DNA from: Sipunculus nudus | Lineage: Eukaryota; Annelida; Sipuncula; Golfingiida; Sipunculidae | Direction of reading: 5' to 3' | Assembly (NCBI GenBank): GCA_026874595.1 | Contig: CM049312.1 | Span: 51,961,429 to 52,025,428, forward strand | DNA length: 64,000 nucleotides | In this document: positions 37,401-46,106 of the stretch, one piece after another | How the letters are laid out: each line of letters begins with the position of its first letter | Position numbering within the stretch: position 1 is the stretch's first letter | The notes under the pieces: model-generated | Told to the model about the DNA's origin: nothing | The model's database searches: none | Seen by the model: the letters and a program-made list of their open reading frames with translations, nothing else | Position numbers and translations under genes: made by a program

Positions 37401-39819
37401 CGATATGCTAAGTCTGCCCAGGTCCGAGATGTGGGTCCCTGACATCACGCTGCTCAGAGCGTAAGCTTTTATTTATCAATCCTCCCAGTAAACTATCACT
37501 GACATCATTCTGCTCAGAGCGTAAGCTTATATTTATCAATCCTCCCAGTAAACTGTCACTGACATCATTCTGCTCAGAGCGTAAGCTTACATTTATCAAT
37601 CCTCCCAGTAAACTGTCATTGACATCATTCAACTCAGAGCGTTAGCTTATATTTATCAATCCCCCCAGTAAACTGTCAATGACATCATTCAACTCAGAGC
37701 GTAAGCTTATATTTATCAATCCTCCCAGTAATCTGTCACTGACATCAATCTGCTCAGAGCGTAAGCTTATATTTATCAATCCTCCCGGTAAATTCTCACT
37801 GAAATCATGGTGCTCAGAATGCAAGCTTATATTTATCTTTGCTCTTTAATAAACTGTCAGTGACAATATTATGCACAACATTCTGCTCAAAACCTAACCC
37901 CCACTGATACTTTCAATCACCTTCCTGAGTACTGCTATTCGATATCTTACATGATACATAAATTAGAAAATATGTGTCTTAGACGAAGTATATGCATACT
38001 TGTATGCATGAACACGATTATATTGGAACCCCCTCATTTACATTGGGTTTGGTAGAATTTTATAGCTGGACTGCTGACGTCAGTACAAAGGTAAAAAAGG
38101 GTTACACTTGTAAGATTACGTTTCATTCTCCAGACATAAACCAACAAGGCCGCTGTACCAGTCCAAGGTGGTACTGAAGAGCAGTGGTGAGGTGGACTGG
38201 GAGGAGGCTTTCCATTTCACCACACAGTGCAGGTCCCCAAAAAAACGAGAGATGGAGTGCGACCTTGAGTTCGGGTCAAGGACAGAACACAAGGCAGCGT
38301 AGCTTCTTTATCAGCATGAATCAGACATTCACCACACAAACAATACGCTTCAGGGTTTAGACCAAAACAATAAATAAAAGGTATGGTTCTCTAGCACCGA
38401 GCGTCATTTTTACCCCCCCCCCCCCCCAATCAAAAATTTTTATTTTCAACAGAATCTTTCAAATTTTTATCTCCAGCCGCTCGGACACTTATTTCATGGA
38501 GATAAAATAATGTATTTTTGATAAGATTTCCTTTGTTATGTAGTGCTTTAACCTGTTCAGCAAATTAATTCTGTGTTTATCACGGTTTTCCCTGAAAATA
38601 TATGACATTTTTACCGAAACATACAAAAAAAGTAAAAAAAAAAAAAAAAAAAAAAAATCACCCGTCCGCATTGATTTCTGAGTGCCTGGGAACCAAACCT
38701 TTTTTGCCTTAATCTTCGATATTTTTTATTACATTTTACAGCGTGCTTAAGTTAACATTCTTAGAAAAATCAGCACAAATATCATTTTAAATTAATATTA
38801 GATCCACGAAGTACATATCATGTATATATCATCTTAAACTTGATGTTGTGTTCTTTCTGATGGTATATGTATTTTTGAAATTCACACTCTTGGAAATATT
38901 AACAGTTTTGACAATATTATTATAAAGGGGGCTTTTAAGCAACAAGTAACAGCAAACCACTTTTTGTGGGTCAATATCAAACTACAAAAGAAGAAACAAA
39001 AAAAAATGTTTATGTAGTTTGATATATGCCCATTAAAAAGTGTTTTGCTATCACTGGTTGCTGAAAGTTGTGTACCATTGAAAATTTTTAAATTGAAAAA
39101 AATGTTGAAATTTCATATGAAAATCAAAGGGAATATCATAAATACATATACCATTGAAAAGAGTGCTGTATCAGGTTTAAACTGAAATATACTTTACGGG
39201 GTCTAATATATACATATGAAGTAGCTTTGGATTTATTTGAAATTTAGGGGGTTTTGCCAAGAATGCTATACTTATATAGAGCTCAATACTGTAAAAGGTA
39301 TTATAGTATATATAATGTTATAGTATAGGTGTCATTATAGTTTTCGCTACTGATTTGAATAGGGCAATACTCCTTGTCAGTTTAAATGTTTTATAACACC
39401 ATATATAGAAACATTGCAAATTAGCAGACTGTAAAAAATTCTAAATTACAATTATATTATAATTGCAAATCAGCAAATCAATAACTAAGTTCATAATTAT
39501 ATATATATATATTTTTTATTTTCAGGGTCTGTTGGAAATTGATAGATTAAGTGAAATCGTGGATTTAGCAATATTCACAAGACATGACATGTGGGAGGCG
39601 GTGAAATCTTCTTCAAAGCTAGAAGACCAGGCTTATCCGTGTTGTGGAGATGACACAAAATTTGCTAAGGTCACTTACACCGTGGAGTTTAAACTACGGA
39701 AAGGCGTGTTAGAAGACGAAGATAAAGACAAAGGTAGCGGAGGTGCGGGGCTGTCCGTCAGTCTGGCTGTCTTATTGTGGTCTGTTATCACGTGTCTCTC
39801 ATCTATAGGCAGACCTTGA
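17574..39819 (+). CDS. AChBP-like Cys-loop ectodomain protein, probably GPI-anchored (5 exons)
   Basis: Exons 17574-17626, 36509-36686, 37351-37460, 38134-38293 and 39526-39819 sum to 795 nt (264 aa), in frame throughout. Exon 1 encodes a signal peptide (hydrophobic LLLQVVLC). The rest is the extracellular domain of a pentameric ligand-gated channel: YDRLVNDLFSGY (first helix), LLQRWTDDRLQW (loop D region), MWVPDITLL (loop A), Cys-loop CRSPKKREMEC with only 9 residues between the cysteines, FGSRTEH (loop B), AYPCCGDD (loop C with vicinal cysteines), VTYTVEFKLRKG (last strand). No M1-M4 helices follow; instead come an acidic linker, Gly/Ser/Ala residues and about 19 hydrophobic residues up to the stop, the layout of a GPI-attachment signal. 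Two N-glycosylation sites, NVS and NMT. Compared with AChBP and alpha7, loop A Tyr is Leu, loop B Trp is Arg, loop D Trp is Leu and the second loop C Tyr is Thr, so acetylcholine binding is doubtful. Intron 4 needs a GC-AG splice. Could be a single-pass type I protein instead. Confidence 0.85.
20090..20262. mobile_element. Possible DNA-transposon/MITE fragment
   Basis: Ends with CCTTGATCCGCCCCTGGATT, resembling a MITE-type terminus, and contains related GGACC/GGATTGGACC blocks. The opposite terminus was not found, so this is tentative. Confidence 0.25.
21430..21660. repeat. Intron duplicate, copy 1
   Basis: Shares with 22505-22790 the order: GTGGGTGGGGGG, CACACACAT, TTTATAGCG.CTGT.TGACACAT, TA-rich tract, AAGGTTTTAGAAAA, then TCTAAACCA.GTTTAGA. 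The end motif is itself a palindrome. Confidence 0.75.
21735..21838. repeat. Poly-G-rich repeat (related copy at 41415-41518)
   Basis: Two runs of 10-15 G separated by about 40 bp, then ATATACCCCCATTACCC and TTGACGCCCCTGGA. The copy at 41415-41518 has the same order and ends in TTGACGCCTCTGG. G-quadruplex potential on one strand. Confidence 0.6.
22505..22790. repeat. Intron duplicate, copy 2, with (TA)n
   Basis: Second copy of the block at 21430-21660; the internal TA tract is expanded at 22618-22672. Confidence 0.75.
23190..24420. repeat. ~320-350-bp dispersed repeat (family B), about 3 tandem units
   Basis: Units contain CCTGCAAAACTGTGGCCTGTA, GCAAGAACCAGCAA, CTGACAAACAGACAGACATA and GCAGCACCCCTAGCGGC. 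The last unit ends in TTTGACCTTGACCTTTCAC near 24194. The same family lies in inverse orientation at 58080-59480. No conserved open frame. Confidence 0.8.
24912..25910. mobile_element. Satellite-bearing element with AGCCCTCAGCC inverted ends
   Basis: AGCCCTCAGCC at 24912-24922 and its inverse GGCTGAGGGCT at 25900-25910 bound about 1 kb. Inside are three ~300-bp units starting near 24989, 25289 and 25592, each with TGTGAGCGGGATATCT, AAAAGGATTCA, AAAATCTCGGTCAAGTTCGA and TGACCTTGACC. Near the left end is a CCGTCCGTCCGG microsatellite. No protein; probably non-autonomous. Confidence 0.6.
28343..28462. repeat. Compound microsatellite (TCTG)n(CT)n(TA)n
   Basis: TCTG repeats, then CT repeats, then about 34 TA units. 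Confidence 0.95.
29795..30960. repeat. Old, diverged 32-bp minisatellite
   Basis: Imperfect units of GGGACAGGCTGACTACGTCC plus ATTAATTGATAT. It is the ancestral-looking neighbour of the array at 31010-32458. Interrupted by a MITE-like insertion at 30034-30291. Confidence 0.9.
30034..30291. mobile_element. MITE-like insertion with 10-bp TIRs inside the minisatellite
   Basis: GGCGTAACCA at 30034-30043 and its inverse TGGTTACGCC at 30282-30291. The interior is largely a pyrimidine (CTTTT)n tract. The surrounding 32-bp repeat resumes on both sides. Confidence 0.65.
31010..32458. repeat. Young 32-bp minisatellite, about 45 units, with higher-order repeats
   Basis: Unit GGGACAGGCTGATTACGTCC plus ATCAATAGCCCA. 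Three main variants (GCCCAGGG, GCTCAGGG, ACTCAGAG) recur in A-B-C order. Two units with an extra ATGC, at about 31277 and 31569, are 292 bp apart, i.e. nine units plus 4 bp, so a nine-unit block was copied. Confidence 0.95.
32643..33853 (-). mobile_element. PIF/Harbinger-like DNA transposon remnant
   Basis: Terminal inverted repeats CCCCCRTCACACGAGAAGG at both ends, flanked by TTA at 32640-32642 and 33854-33856 (the 3-bp TWA duplication typical of Harbinger). The minus strand carries broken open frames (33439-33759, 33276-33569, 33161-33421) ending in a Gln/Arg-rich helix (LHEQLAVAKRRQQE), which could be the C-terminal helix of the Myb-like accessory protein. No DDE transposase seen. Superfamily inferred from TIR and duplication length. 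Confidence 0.6.
35801..35814 (-). promoter_or_regulatory. CTCF-like motif (14/14)
   Basis: The minus strand reads CCAGCAGAGGGCGC, a full match to CCASYAGRKGGCRS. It lies about 0.7 kb upstream of exon 2 of the AChBP-like gene. Binding is inference. Confidence 0.45.
35997..36098. repeat. 34-bp tandem repeat, 3 perfect copies
   Basis: Unit begins ATCGTTATATGGATATATCG and ends GATGGATGATTAATT; about 400 bp before exon 2. Confidence 0.95.
36509..36686 (+). CDS. AChBP-like exon 2
   Basis: Acceptor ATTTTTCCAG ends at 36508; donor GTACGT at 36687, phase 0. Encodes the N-terminal helix, a first potential N-glycan site and the loop D strand. In nAChR genes this stretch is usually split into ~146-bp and 45-bp exons; here they are one. 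Confidence 0.85.
37036..37348. repeat. ~30-36-bp degenerate repeat in intron 2
   Basis: About nine copies of TTGTATTTTGTTTGGTACAA with variable spacers, running up to the exon 3 acceptor tract. Confidence 0.85.
37351..37460 (+). CDS. AChBP-like exon 3 (canonical 110-bp nAChR exon)
   Basis: Exactly 110 bp, the signature exon length at this position in nAChR genes. Acceptor TTTTTTGCAG ends at 37350, donor GTAAGC at 37461. Encodes WTDDRLQW to WVPDITLLR. Its last 20 bases begin a 60-bp tandem repeat that continues into the intron. Confidence 0.93.
37441..37860. repeat. 60-bp tandem repeat spanning the exon 3/intron 3 boundary, 7 copies
   Basis: Copy 1 (37441-37500) holds the last 20 bases of exon 3 and the donor GTAAGC. 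Copies 2-7 start at 37501, 37561, 37621, 37681, 37741 and 37801, and all lie in the intron. CTCAGAGC|GTAAGC is intact in copies 2, 3, 5 and 6; copy 4 reads GTTAGC and copy 7 GCAAGC. The period is exactly 60. Confidence 0.95.
38134..38293 (+). CDS. AChBP-like exon 4 (Cys-loop exon)
   Basis: Acceptor TTCATTCTCCAG ends at 38133. Encodes KVVLKSSGEVDW, the short Cys loop and FGSRTEHK. Reading on meets TAG at 38300-38302. No GT donor gives the phase 0 that exon 5 needs; AAG|GCAGCG at 38293/38294 does, giving a GC-AG intron and a loop B to loop C spacing almost equal to that of AChBP. Confidence 0.75.
38403..38420. repeat. Poly-C run in intron 4
   Basis: Homopolymer C tract; length may be unreliable in the assembly. 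A poly-A run lies nearby at 38636-38657. Confidence 0.8.
38933..39066. repeat. ~53-bp imperfect inverted repeat (MITE or pre-miRNA-like hairpin) in intron 4
   Basis: Left arm 38933-38985 and right arm 39014-39066 with a loop of about 28 nt. Matching blocks are AGCAAC, AGCAAA.CACTTTTT and ATATCAAACTAC. Arms pair with a few mismatches and bulges. Confidence 0.75.
39526..39819 (+). CDS. AChBP-like exon 5 (loop C, acidic linker, hydrophobic tail, stop)
   Basis: Acceptor TTTATTTTCAG ends at 39525. Encodes 97 residues: loop C YPCC, the last beta strand, an Asp/Glu/Lys linker, GSGGAG (likely omega-site region), then LSVSLAVLLWSVITCLSSI and a short end. TGA at 39817-39819. In receptor genes this exon would run into the M1 helix (with a conserved Pro); that is absent. 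Confidence 0.85.
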   Translation, partial: GLLEIDRLSEIVDLAIFTRHDMWEAVKSSSKLEDQAYPCCGDDTKFAKVTYTVEFKLRKGVLEDEDKDKGSGGAGLSVSLAVLLWSVITCLSSIGRP

Positions 39820-40246
39820 GAAGCAAATTAAGAAACAGCCCTATTTTCTTGATTTTTTAGCTAAGAAGTTGTAAAATCCCAGGCCCTAGAAAGGAATAGT
39901 TTTATTAGTAGAACGCAGCAAGCCACCAAGTAACAGCGTTAAGAAGGACATTTATCATCACCGACATCACCAACTTAGTGAGGACGATATGACTCGCATG
40001 AAGGAAACCAAGCTTCATAAAACTCAAAGTCAAGTCGCAACCTCTCCTTTTATACTATAACTTCGGGTCATCTGTATTTTTATTTAGTATATTAACGATT
40101 CTTAAAATTAATGTTACTTATCCGATGTGCCTCTAACGCTAGTAATAGACTTCGCGCAGGAAGCTTAGGTAAGCGAGAATGATGATTTTGTTAAGGATAT
40201 ATTTCTGAATGCTTTGTATGATACCAATTTATATGCGATTATTTGT

Positions 40247-40252
40247 AATAAA
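40247..40252 (+). terminator. Candidate poly(A) signal AATAAA for the AChBP-like gene
   Basis: AATAAA about 430 nt after the stop codon. Other AT-rich candidates exist, such as AATAAA near 40300. Confidence 0.45.
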
Positions 40253-40544
40253 TGAGTTCCGTTAATTCCAACCTTGAATTTTTTTTTAATGATAATTTAA
40301 ATAAAGAAGTCCGCCATCGGCCCGCGACAGCAAGGGTAGCCTCCACTGGTCAATATTTTGAAAATAAGTTCAAATTTAAAATTAGACATGACGAAGAAAG
40401 AAGTCAAGGTCCCAAGATTCCCGACAGCAAGTTTTGGTGACTTCAAGTAGCGTCAATTTGTGTTCAAGGGCGGGGGAATGATTCATAAAGGTAGGTTGGG
40501 CAACTCATTGTTTTATAAATATATAATAAATTTGAGATATTACA

Positions 40545-41285
40545 ACCACGTATAAGATTTAAAACAAGGGCACCGCAAAGTGGAGTAACCCCTTGCACGA
40601 GGCATAATTCGAATGGGTGTATTCCACAGTGTGATAATGAGTAAGGCCCTGGCCTTTGACCCTGGGACCTCAAACTGAATAGGGTTCTTCATCCATGGGG
40701 GGGGGGGGGGGGGGGGGGGGTAAGCCATGCATATGAGCAAGATGAGAGGTTGAGAGGTGTTGGTCAAACGGTTTGGCCTGATATGGCCCGACAAGGTATT
40801 TCAAGAAGTGCGTCCCTTGCCAACGACCTTTGACCTCAAAATCGATAGGGTTCTTCATCCGTGGGTGGGTGAGCCATGTGTGAAGGTGAAAGATTTTTGT
40901 CAAACGCTTTGGCTTAAATTGGGTCCACAAGCTTTTATTAGAAGTGGGTCCGATGGCCGTGACCTTTGATCCCGGGACCTCAAAATCATGGGTTCTTCAT
41001 CAATGGGTGGGTGAGCCATATGTTCAAGATGAAAGGTTTTTGTCAAACGGTTTGGCTAAAAGTGGGTCCACAATCTTTTTCAAGAAGTGGGTTATGTGGC
41101 TTTGACCATTGACCCCGTGACCTTAAAATTGAAAGGGTTCTTCATCCATGGGTGGGTGAGCCATATGTGAAAAATTAAAGATTTTGGTCAAACGTTTAGT
41201 TTGAAATCGATCCACATGCCAATTCCGGACGAATGGACGGAGGGACAGACGGACGCCCGAACGGAGACGTTACTATATCCCCTTC
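40545..41285. repeat. ~140-bp repeat array (family C), about 4-5 units
   Basis: Units contain TTTGACC..GGGACCTCAAA, GGGTTCTTCATCCATGGGTG and GTCAAACGGTTTGGC. The array ends with GGACGGAGGGACAGACGGACG and TATATCCCCTTCGTTGCGAGG. A poly-G run at 40698-40720 interrupts the first unit. Confidence 0.8.
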
Positions 41286-41684
41286 GTTGCGAGGGGATAA
41301 TAAAAAATAAATGGCAATGCAGAACGGCATAGATGTAACCCAAGTCTTTCATTATAATGGCTTGTGTATTTTATTTCCAGTCGATAAATCCAGTATATTA
41401 ATCTTACTATCTGAATATAGGGGTGGGTGGGTGGGGGGGTTACTTTTATCCCCCCCCCCCTGTCGAAATATGTGTAGGGGGGCATATACCCCCATCCCTC
41501 CTGTCTTGACGCCTCTGGTGACTTCATCAACAATATCAACCTGACTTCATCTGTAAAAGAAACAAGAAACATTGTAAAGAAACAATCGAAAAATTTGTAA
41601 TGTTTGAATATGTAAAGATATCACAAAAAAGGCCACAACAAAGGGTAACAAACTGGTGTATAGCTTGATACACAATCGTAATTG

Positions 41685-41698
41685 CCAACAGATGGCGC
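41685..41698 (+). promoter_or_regulatory. CTCF-like motif (13/14)
   Basis: CCAACAGATGGCGC; a single mismatch to CCASYAGRKGGCRS. About 1.9 kb beyond the AChBP-like stop codon. Confidence 0.35.
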
Positions 41699-41699
41699 T

Positions 41700-43551
41700 G
41701 CAATTATTCCTCAAATAAGTAGTCATTCGGAACGCCTCGGCTGAATCCGTTGGCTTTTAGCCTCTGATGACCACCTGTTGTTCGCTTTGTATAAGAGCAA
41801 AACAATGTATTTTGTGTACATGGACCGCCAATCTCCACATATTCTACCATTAAAGCGAAAAGACAACACTGATCCAAGAAACAGAGGGTAAAATCCCAGG
41901 TACACTGATTTGGACCGCACGAGGATACAGTTCACGCCAGGAAGTCCATCCCAGTGGGCGATGTATGAGGAATTTGTGATAAACTGAACTTTTCAGGTAC
42001 ATTTCTGTCTGACCCTGATCATATCTGATGTTTAGCAACATATCAAGCCCATATAATAACATTATTAAGCCATATCAATGTATTCTTTGTGGAAACTGCG
42101 ATCTTTTCCAGGACGAGTCAGTAGAAATGGCAACCCGGTGTATTTCCGGCGAACTATTTACCATATTATTGGTGGTGTATCATTGGGCCATACGTACATC
42201 CGAGGCCTGATCATCAACGGTTGGCCGAGGTGTCCCGAATTGAAAAATAGTTTGAAATGTCTCTCTGCTGTCATATTAGCATTTTGCTAATATAGCTGGA
42301 GTTGTGAAGAACTTAATAATCAAATAATTTCTCCATATTGGGTGATAGAAACGTGTGCCAGTGATGTCTTACGTTCTTTCAAATCGTGCGTCATGTAAAC
42401 CATTTGTTTTAAAGGTTTCAGATGTGACATGTCCACCATAATTACCAAGTCTGAAAATACAAAGAAACAGTTGTATAAATGAAGATAATATAGACAGCAC
42501 CAACAGTTTTACAAAGGCCATCCATGATCAAATGACCTTACCAATTTCCAGTACAATCAGTGCACACATCACTAATATATCATATCTGAAGTATCAATAT
42601 AAGACACGAACAGTCTGCTATGTTAAAAATTTGAAATGAGTCCACAAACAATCCTGAATATTTGACTCGGTCAACCATACGTGTGCGGATAATGCACAAC
42701 CTACTATATCTTTGATATGGTGCACAAGTTCTGTTTAGCAGCCCTGGACACAATTAAGTCTCATTTTCTCACAAGACTTTCTTACAATTTCACACAAGAG
42801 CTGAAAATGGACAAAACATAAGAATAACTTGCAAAACATAGAACACTCTGAACTAATTTCAGGCTTTCAGGCTGATTATAACAATACCCCAGGAGGTCAT
42901 GTTAGAAATACCAGTGTCTTACATCTTACATTTGTCATTTGTTACTGGTCAGCCGTGTTTCTGGGTACAAAAATACAACTAAAATGCGTAAAAATAAAGA
43001 ACACCAATCTTTGTTAGGCGCCACCAATCTTGATGACTGAGAGGGTTATGCATGATCAATAAGCTTATCAAATTTCAAAACATACCTTTCAACTAATACT
43101 AAGTTATGTAATGGATGAATTTCAGACGACAACAGTCCAAATGTCAAATATATCGATTGTGTCCGGAACAAGTCAAAAGAACCGGTTTGGTTGATTTTCT
43201 TAATATGTGGCTTGGTGACATGGGTTTATATTTTTGAGACAAATATTTATTCGGCACACATGAGCAATATATTTACACAAGTATGATTTTCTAAGGATAA
43301 GAATCAACACAATTCGTGCATAATTAAAAAAAATATGTCAGAGGGACTAATTTGGATATACAAGGTGTTTTGCAAGGACCTACCTGAGTGATAGGCTAGA
43401 GGATCCTAGGTAAAACGGTTACGATTTGTGCCTTCTCGCCGGACGGACAAAGGATGATTAGAGTCAGTTGAGCTAAAAAAATACTGTATTATCACCAAGT
43501 TGACGTTTCTTTTCAAACGTTTTAAAACTCCGTCTTGCTATGAATGGCTCA
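41700..43551. other. Intergenic, no recognised gene
   Basis: Short open frames only, none with a recognisable domain. Confidence 0.4.
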
Positions 43552-44330
43552 ACCCCCCCCCCCCCCCCCCCCCCTCCACCCCCCCCCCCCCCCCCACCCT
43601 GTTGGGTCGTCGTCGTCGTTGTCGTCGTATGTAGGATATCTTGTGAACGCGATAACTTTTAAGGGCTGCATATTTTTATTCCGAAATTTAAAACACTCCT
43701 TGTTCCTACAAAAATCTCGAAAGAGTTCGAAACTCGGTGACCTTGACCTTAATTTTAAATGTTAAATTATTGCGAAGCCCATAACTATTTCACATTTTGT
43801 CCTCAATTTTGATACACCAACTGTCCCTACAACGTTCTCGAAGGAGTCAGGAAATCGGTTACCTTAAAATTTATCTTTATGGTCAAATCTGCCAAGATAT
43901 AAATTTTTTGGGGTTATTTTTAGAAAACGATAACATTCAAAAGGCTGCATATTTTCCGACGAAATTTGACACACTAATGGTTCCTACTAAAATCTCGGAG
44001 GAGTTCGAAACCCGGTGACCTTGACCTTCATTTTCAAGGTCAAATCGGCCGAAATGGAAATTATTGTGAAGCCATAATTTTTTAGGTATTTCACATTTTT
44101 TCCTCAAATTTGGTACGCCGATTGTTCCTACCAAATTCTCAAAGGAGTTCGAAAGCTGATGACAATGACCAATATCTTCAAGGTCAAATCATGCAGCCAA
44201 ATTATAGTTATAGTCTTGTGAACACGATAACTTTTGAAGGGCTGGATATATCCCTCCCAAATTTGACCTACTGATTGTTCCTACAAAAATCTTGGATGAG
44301 TTTGAAACCTGATGACCTCACAGGGTCAGA
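43552..44330. repeat. Poly-C run followed by ~285-bp repeat array (family D)
   Basis: After 40 bp of C-rich homopolymer and a GTCGTC microsatellite, units near 43650, 43925 and 44220 share GATAACTTTTAAGGGCTG, TTGTTCCTACAAAAATCTCG, GGAGTTCGAAA and GGTGACCTTGACCTT. Confidence 0.8.
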
Positions 44331-44704
44331 TATCTCACCGTGTCTTCTACATTGATATAACCTATATGCAAACAGGGGGGTTGGGGGAGACATCTGTTTT
44401 TGCAAGTGCGACAACAAGCCATTCTTGTTTTATAATATTCGCATGTATACGTATAATTCAATGTGATTTGACTGAAGGAAACTTTTTCGGTTCGTGCTCC
44501 CTTTGCTTCTGTGTACTAGACAGTAGATACCCACCCCTCGCCTGTCCTATTTGGGGGTAGGAACATTTATGGTGTTGGAGACTTAGAGAGACATCTGATG
44601 GCCATGATGTTAACCACATAACATGCAATCCACATATCCGTTACATGCTCACCAGTCGATCCGCGCGGTGAACTCCACATGTGCTATGTTGCCTGTGCTC
44701 CGAC

Positions 44705-44718
44705 GCGCCATCTGCTGC
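44705..44718 (-). promoter_or_regulatory. CTCF-like motif (13/14)
   Basis: The minus strand reads GCAGCAGATGGCGC. It faces the plus-strand site at 41685 in convergent orientation. Confidence 0.35.
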
Positions 44719-46106
44719 TAAAACTTGAAAGTAACATGACCGATTGTTTTTCTGTAAATATCAAGCGACCCCTATTTTAAAGCCCGTTCATGTGTACACA
44801 GTGGTATCTATTTGCTGAATGACCATTGGAACAAGTTTCCTGACATATGTAGGCAATGACTAAAACCACAAATCACGTTTTTGGTCATCTGGCTTTTGGA
44901 AAACAAACGCCACAGGACCGCATCAGTTTGCCGATAAGAGAGCATTTTGCGCGTGTTAAAACATGATATACTTGTTGAATTGGCTTTTGACACAGATGGG
45001 ACCGTTACAGAAAGATAGAGCACATAAAAGTGCTCTGAAATTAAGAATTTCACATATTTGGTCATCCGGCAACGTTTTCTGTCACATTTTTGTAAGCAGG
45101 GATCCAAAGACCTCGCTTCGATGGATGTCAACATGGTTTTCTGTGTTTAGAAACTCGCGAATCAGTGACGTCACAAGTGCAAGTGTCCCCGGACAGCGCA
45201 GGTGCCACTGCGGCGAATTGGGCCCGCTTGACAACGCACAGAAACAGCACTAGAAAAACAGGAAGTTCTATTTTGAATTTGACAGTACATTGGGAAATGA
45301 ATCTTGAAAGCTTCCTACTTCACTTTACATAAAGAATATCATGAAATTTGTTACGGCAAACTTTTCTGTCACATCTGAAATGGTTGCTGTCAGTGACCAG
45401 GAATTCTTCAATTATTTTTGTTAATCTCACTTTATAATCGAAGTTAAGTAATTATTTGGCTGAATTTGTGTAAAATGTGAGACATTAGTCAAGGAAAGGC
45501 ATATACGCTGCTTTATTTTGACAGAATAACGGTTATTTAAAAATTATTACCGGTCGCATGGATGAACTAAACCGGTAGATGGCGTGCGTGTAATTCAAAC
45601 ACAAAAGCTCATTTAAATATGTTAATGAACACCGCGCGGATCGACTGCTTACGTTCAATCACTTCTATTAAATGTAACGGGCACTCTCTATTTTACACGG
45701 TCATGACCCCGTGTCATCATGGCAAAGCTAACTGTCAATAGTGGGGACACATGTCATACTCGGATTGAAACTGGAAAATGTTCATGCTAGTAACTGCGAA
45801 ACATTTCGGTGCGATGTTATTCTAAGTTCAGTCTATACGAGATACTGTCGCGTGGGAACGAGAAAAAAAAAAAAAAATTCTGTGTGTCCTGTACGATCCA
45901 CCGTACATGTACGTATCATCGATATTACAAAATCTATCACATCTGTGACACCCTAAAAAAACTGTTACAGCAAAACGTTTGCTTTTGGCAAGATTTTGTA
46001 CAAATGACGCGCCTTTGACAGACATGTTAGTGAAGCCTTACAGGAGATTGCCTTACATTGTCATTTTGCTGGTGGGAACAAAGGAGAACCTGGTTCACAT
46101 ATTCGG
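44719..46106. other. Intergenic, no recognised gene
   Basis: Nothing recognised. A further CTCF-core-like AGATGGCGT lies near 45577. Confidence 0.35.

Noticed and set aside
40540-40930. Poly-proline open frames
   Set aside because: They run through a poly-G homopolymer and repeat family C; artefact of base composition. The same applies at 43544-43765 and 53092-53305.
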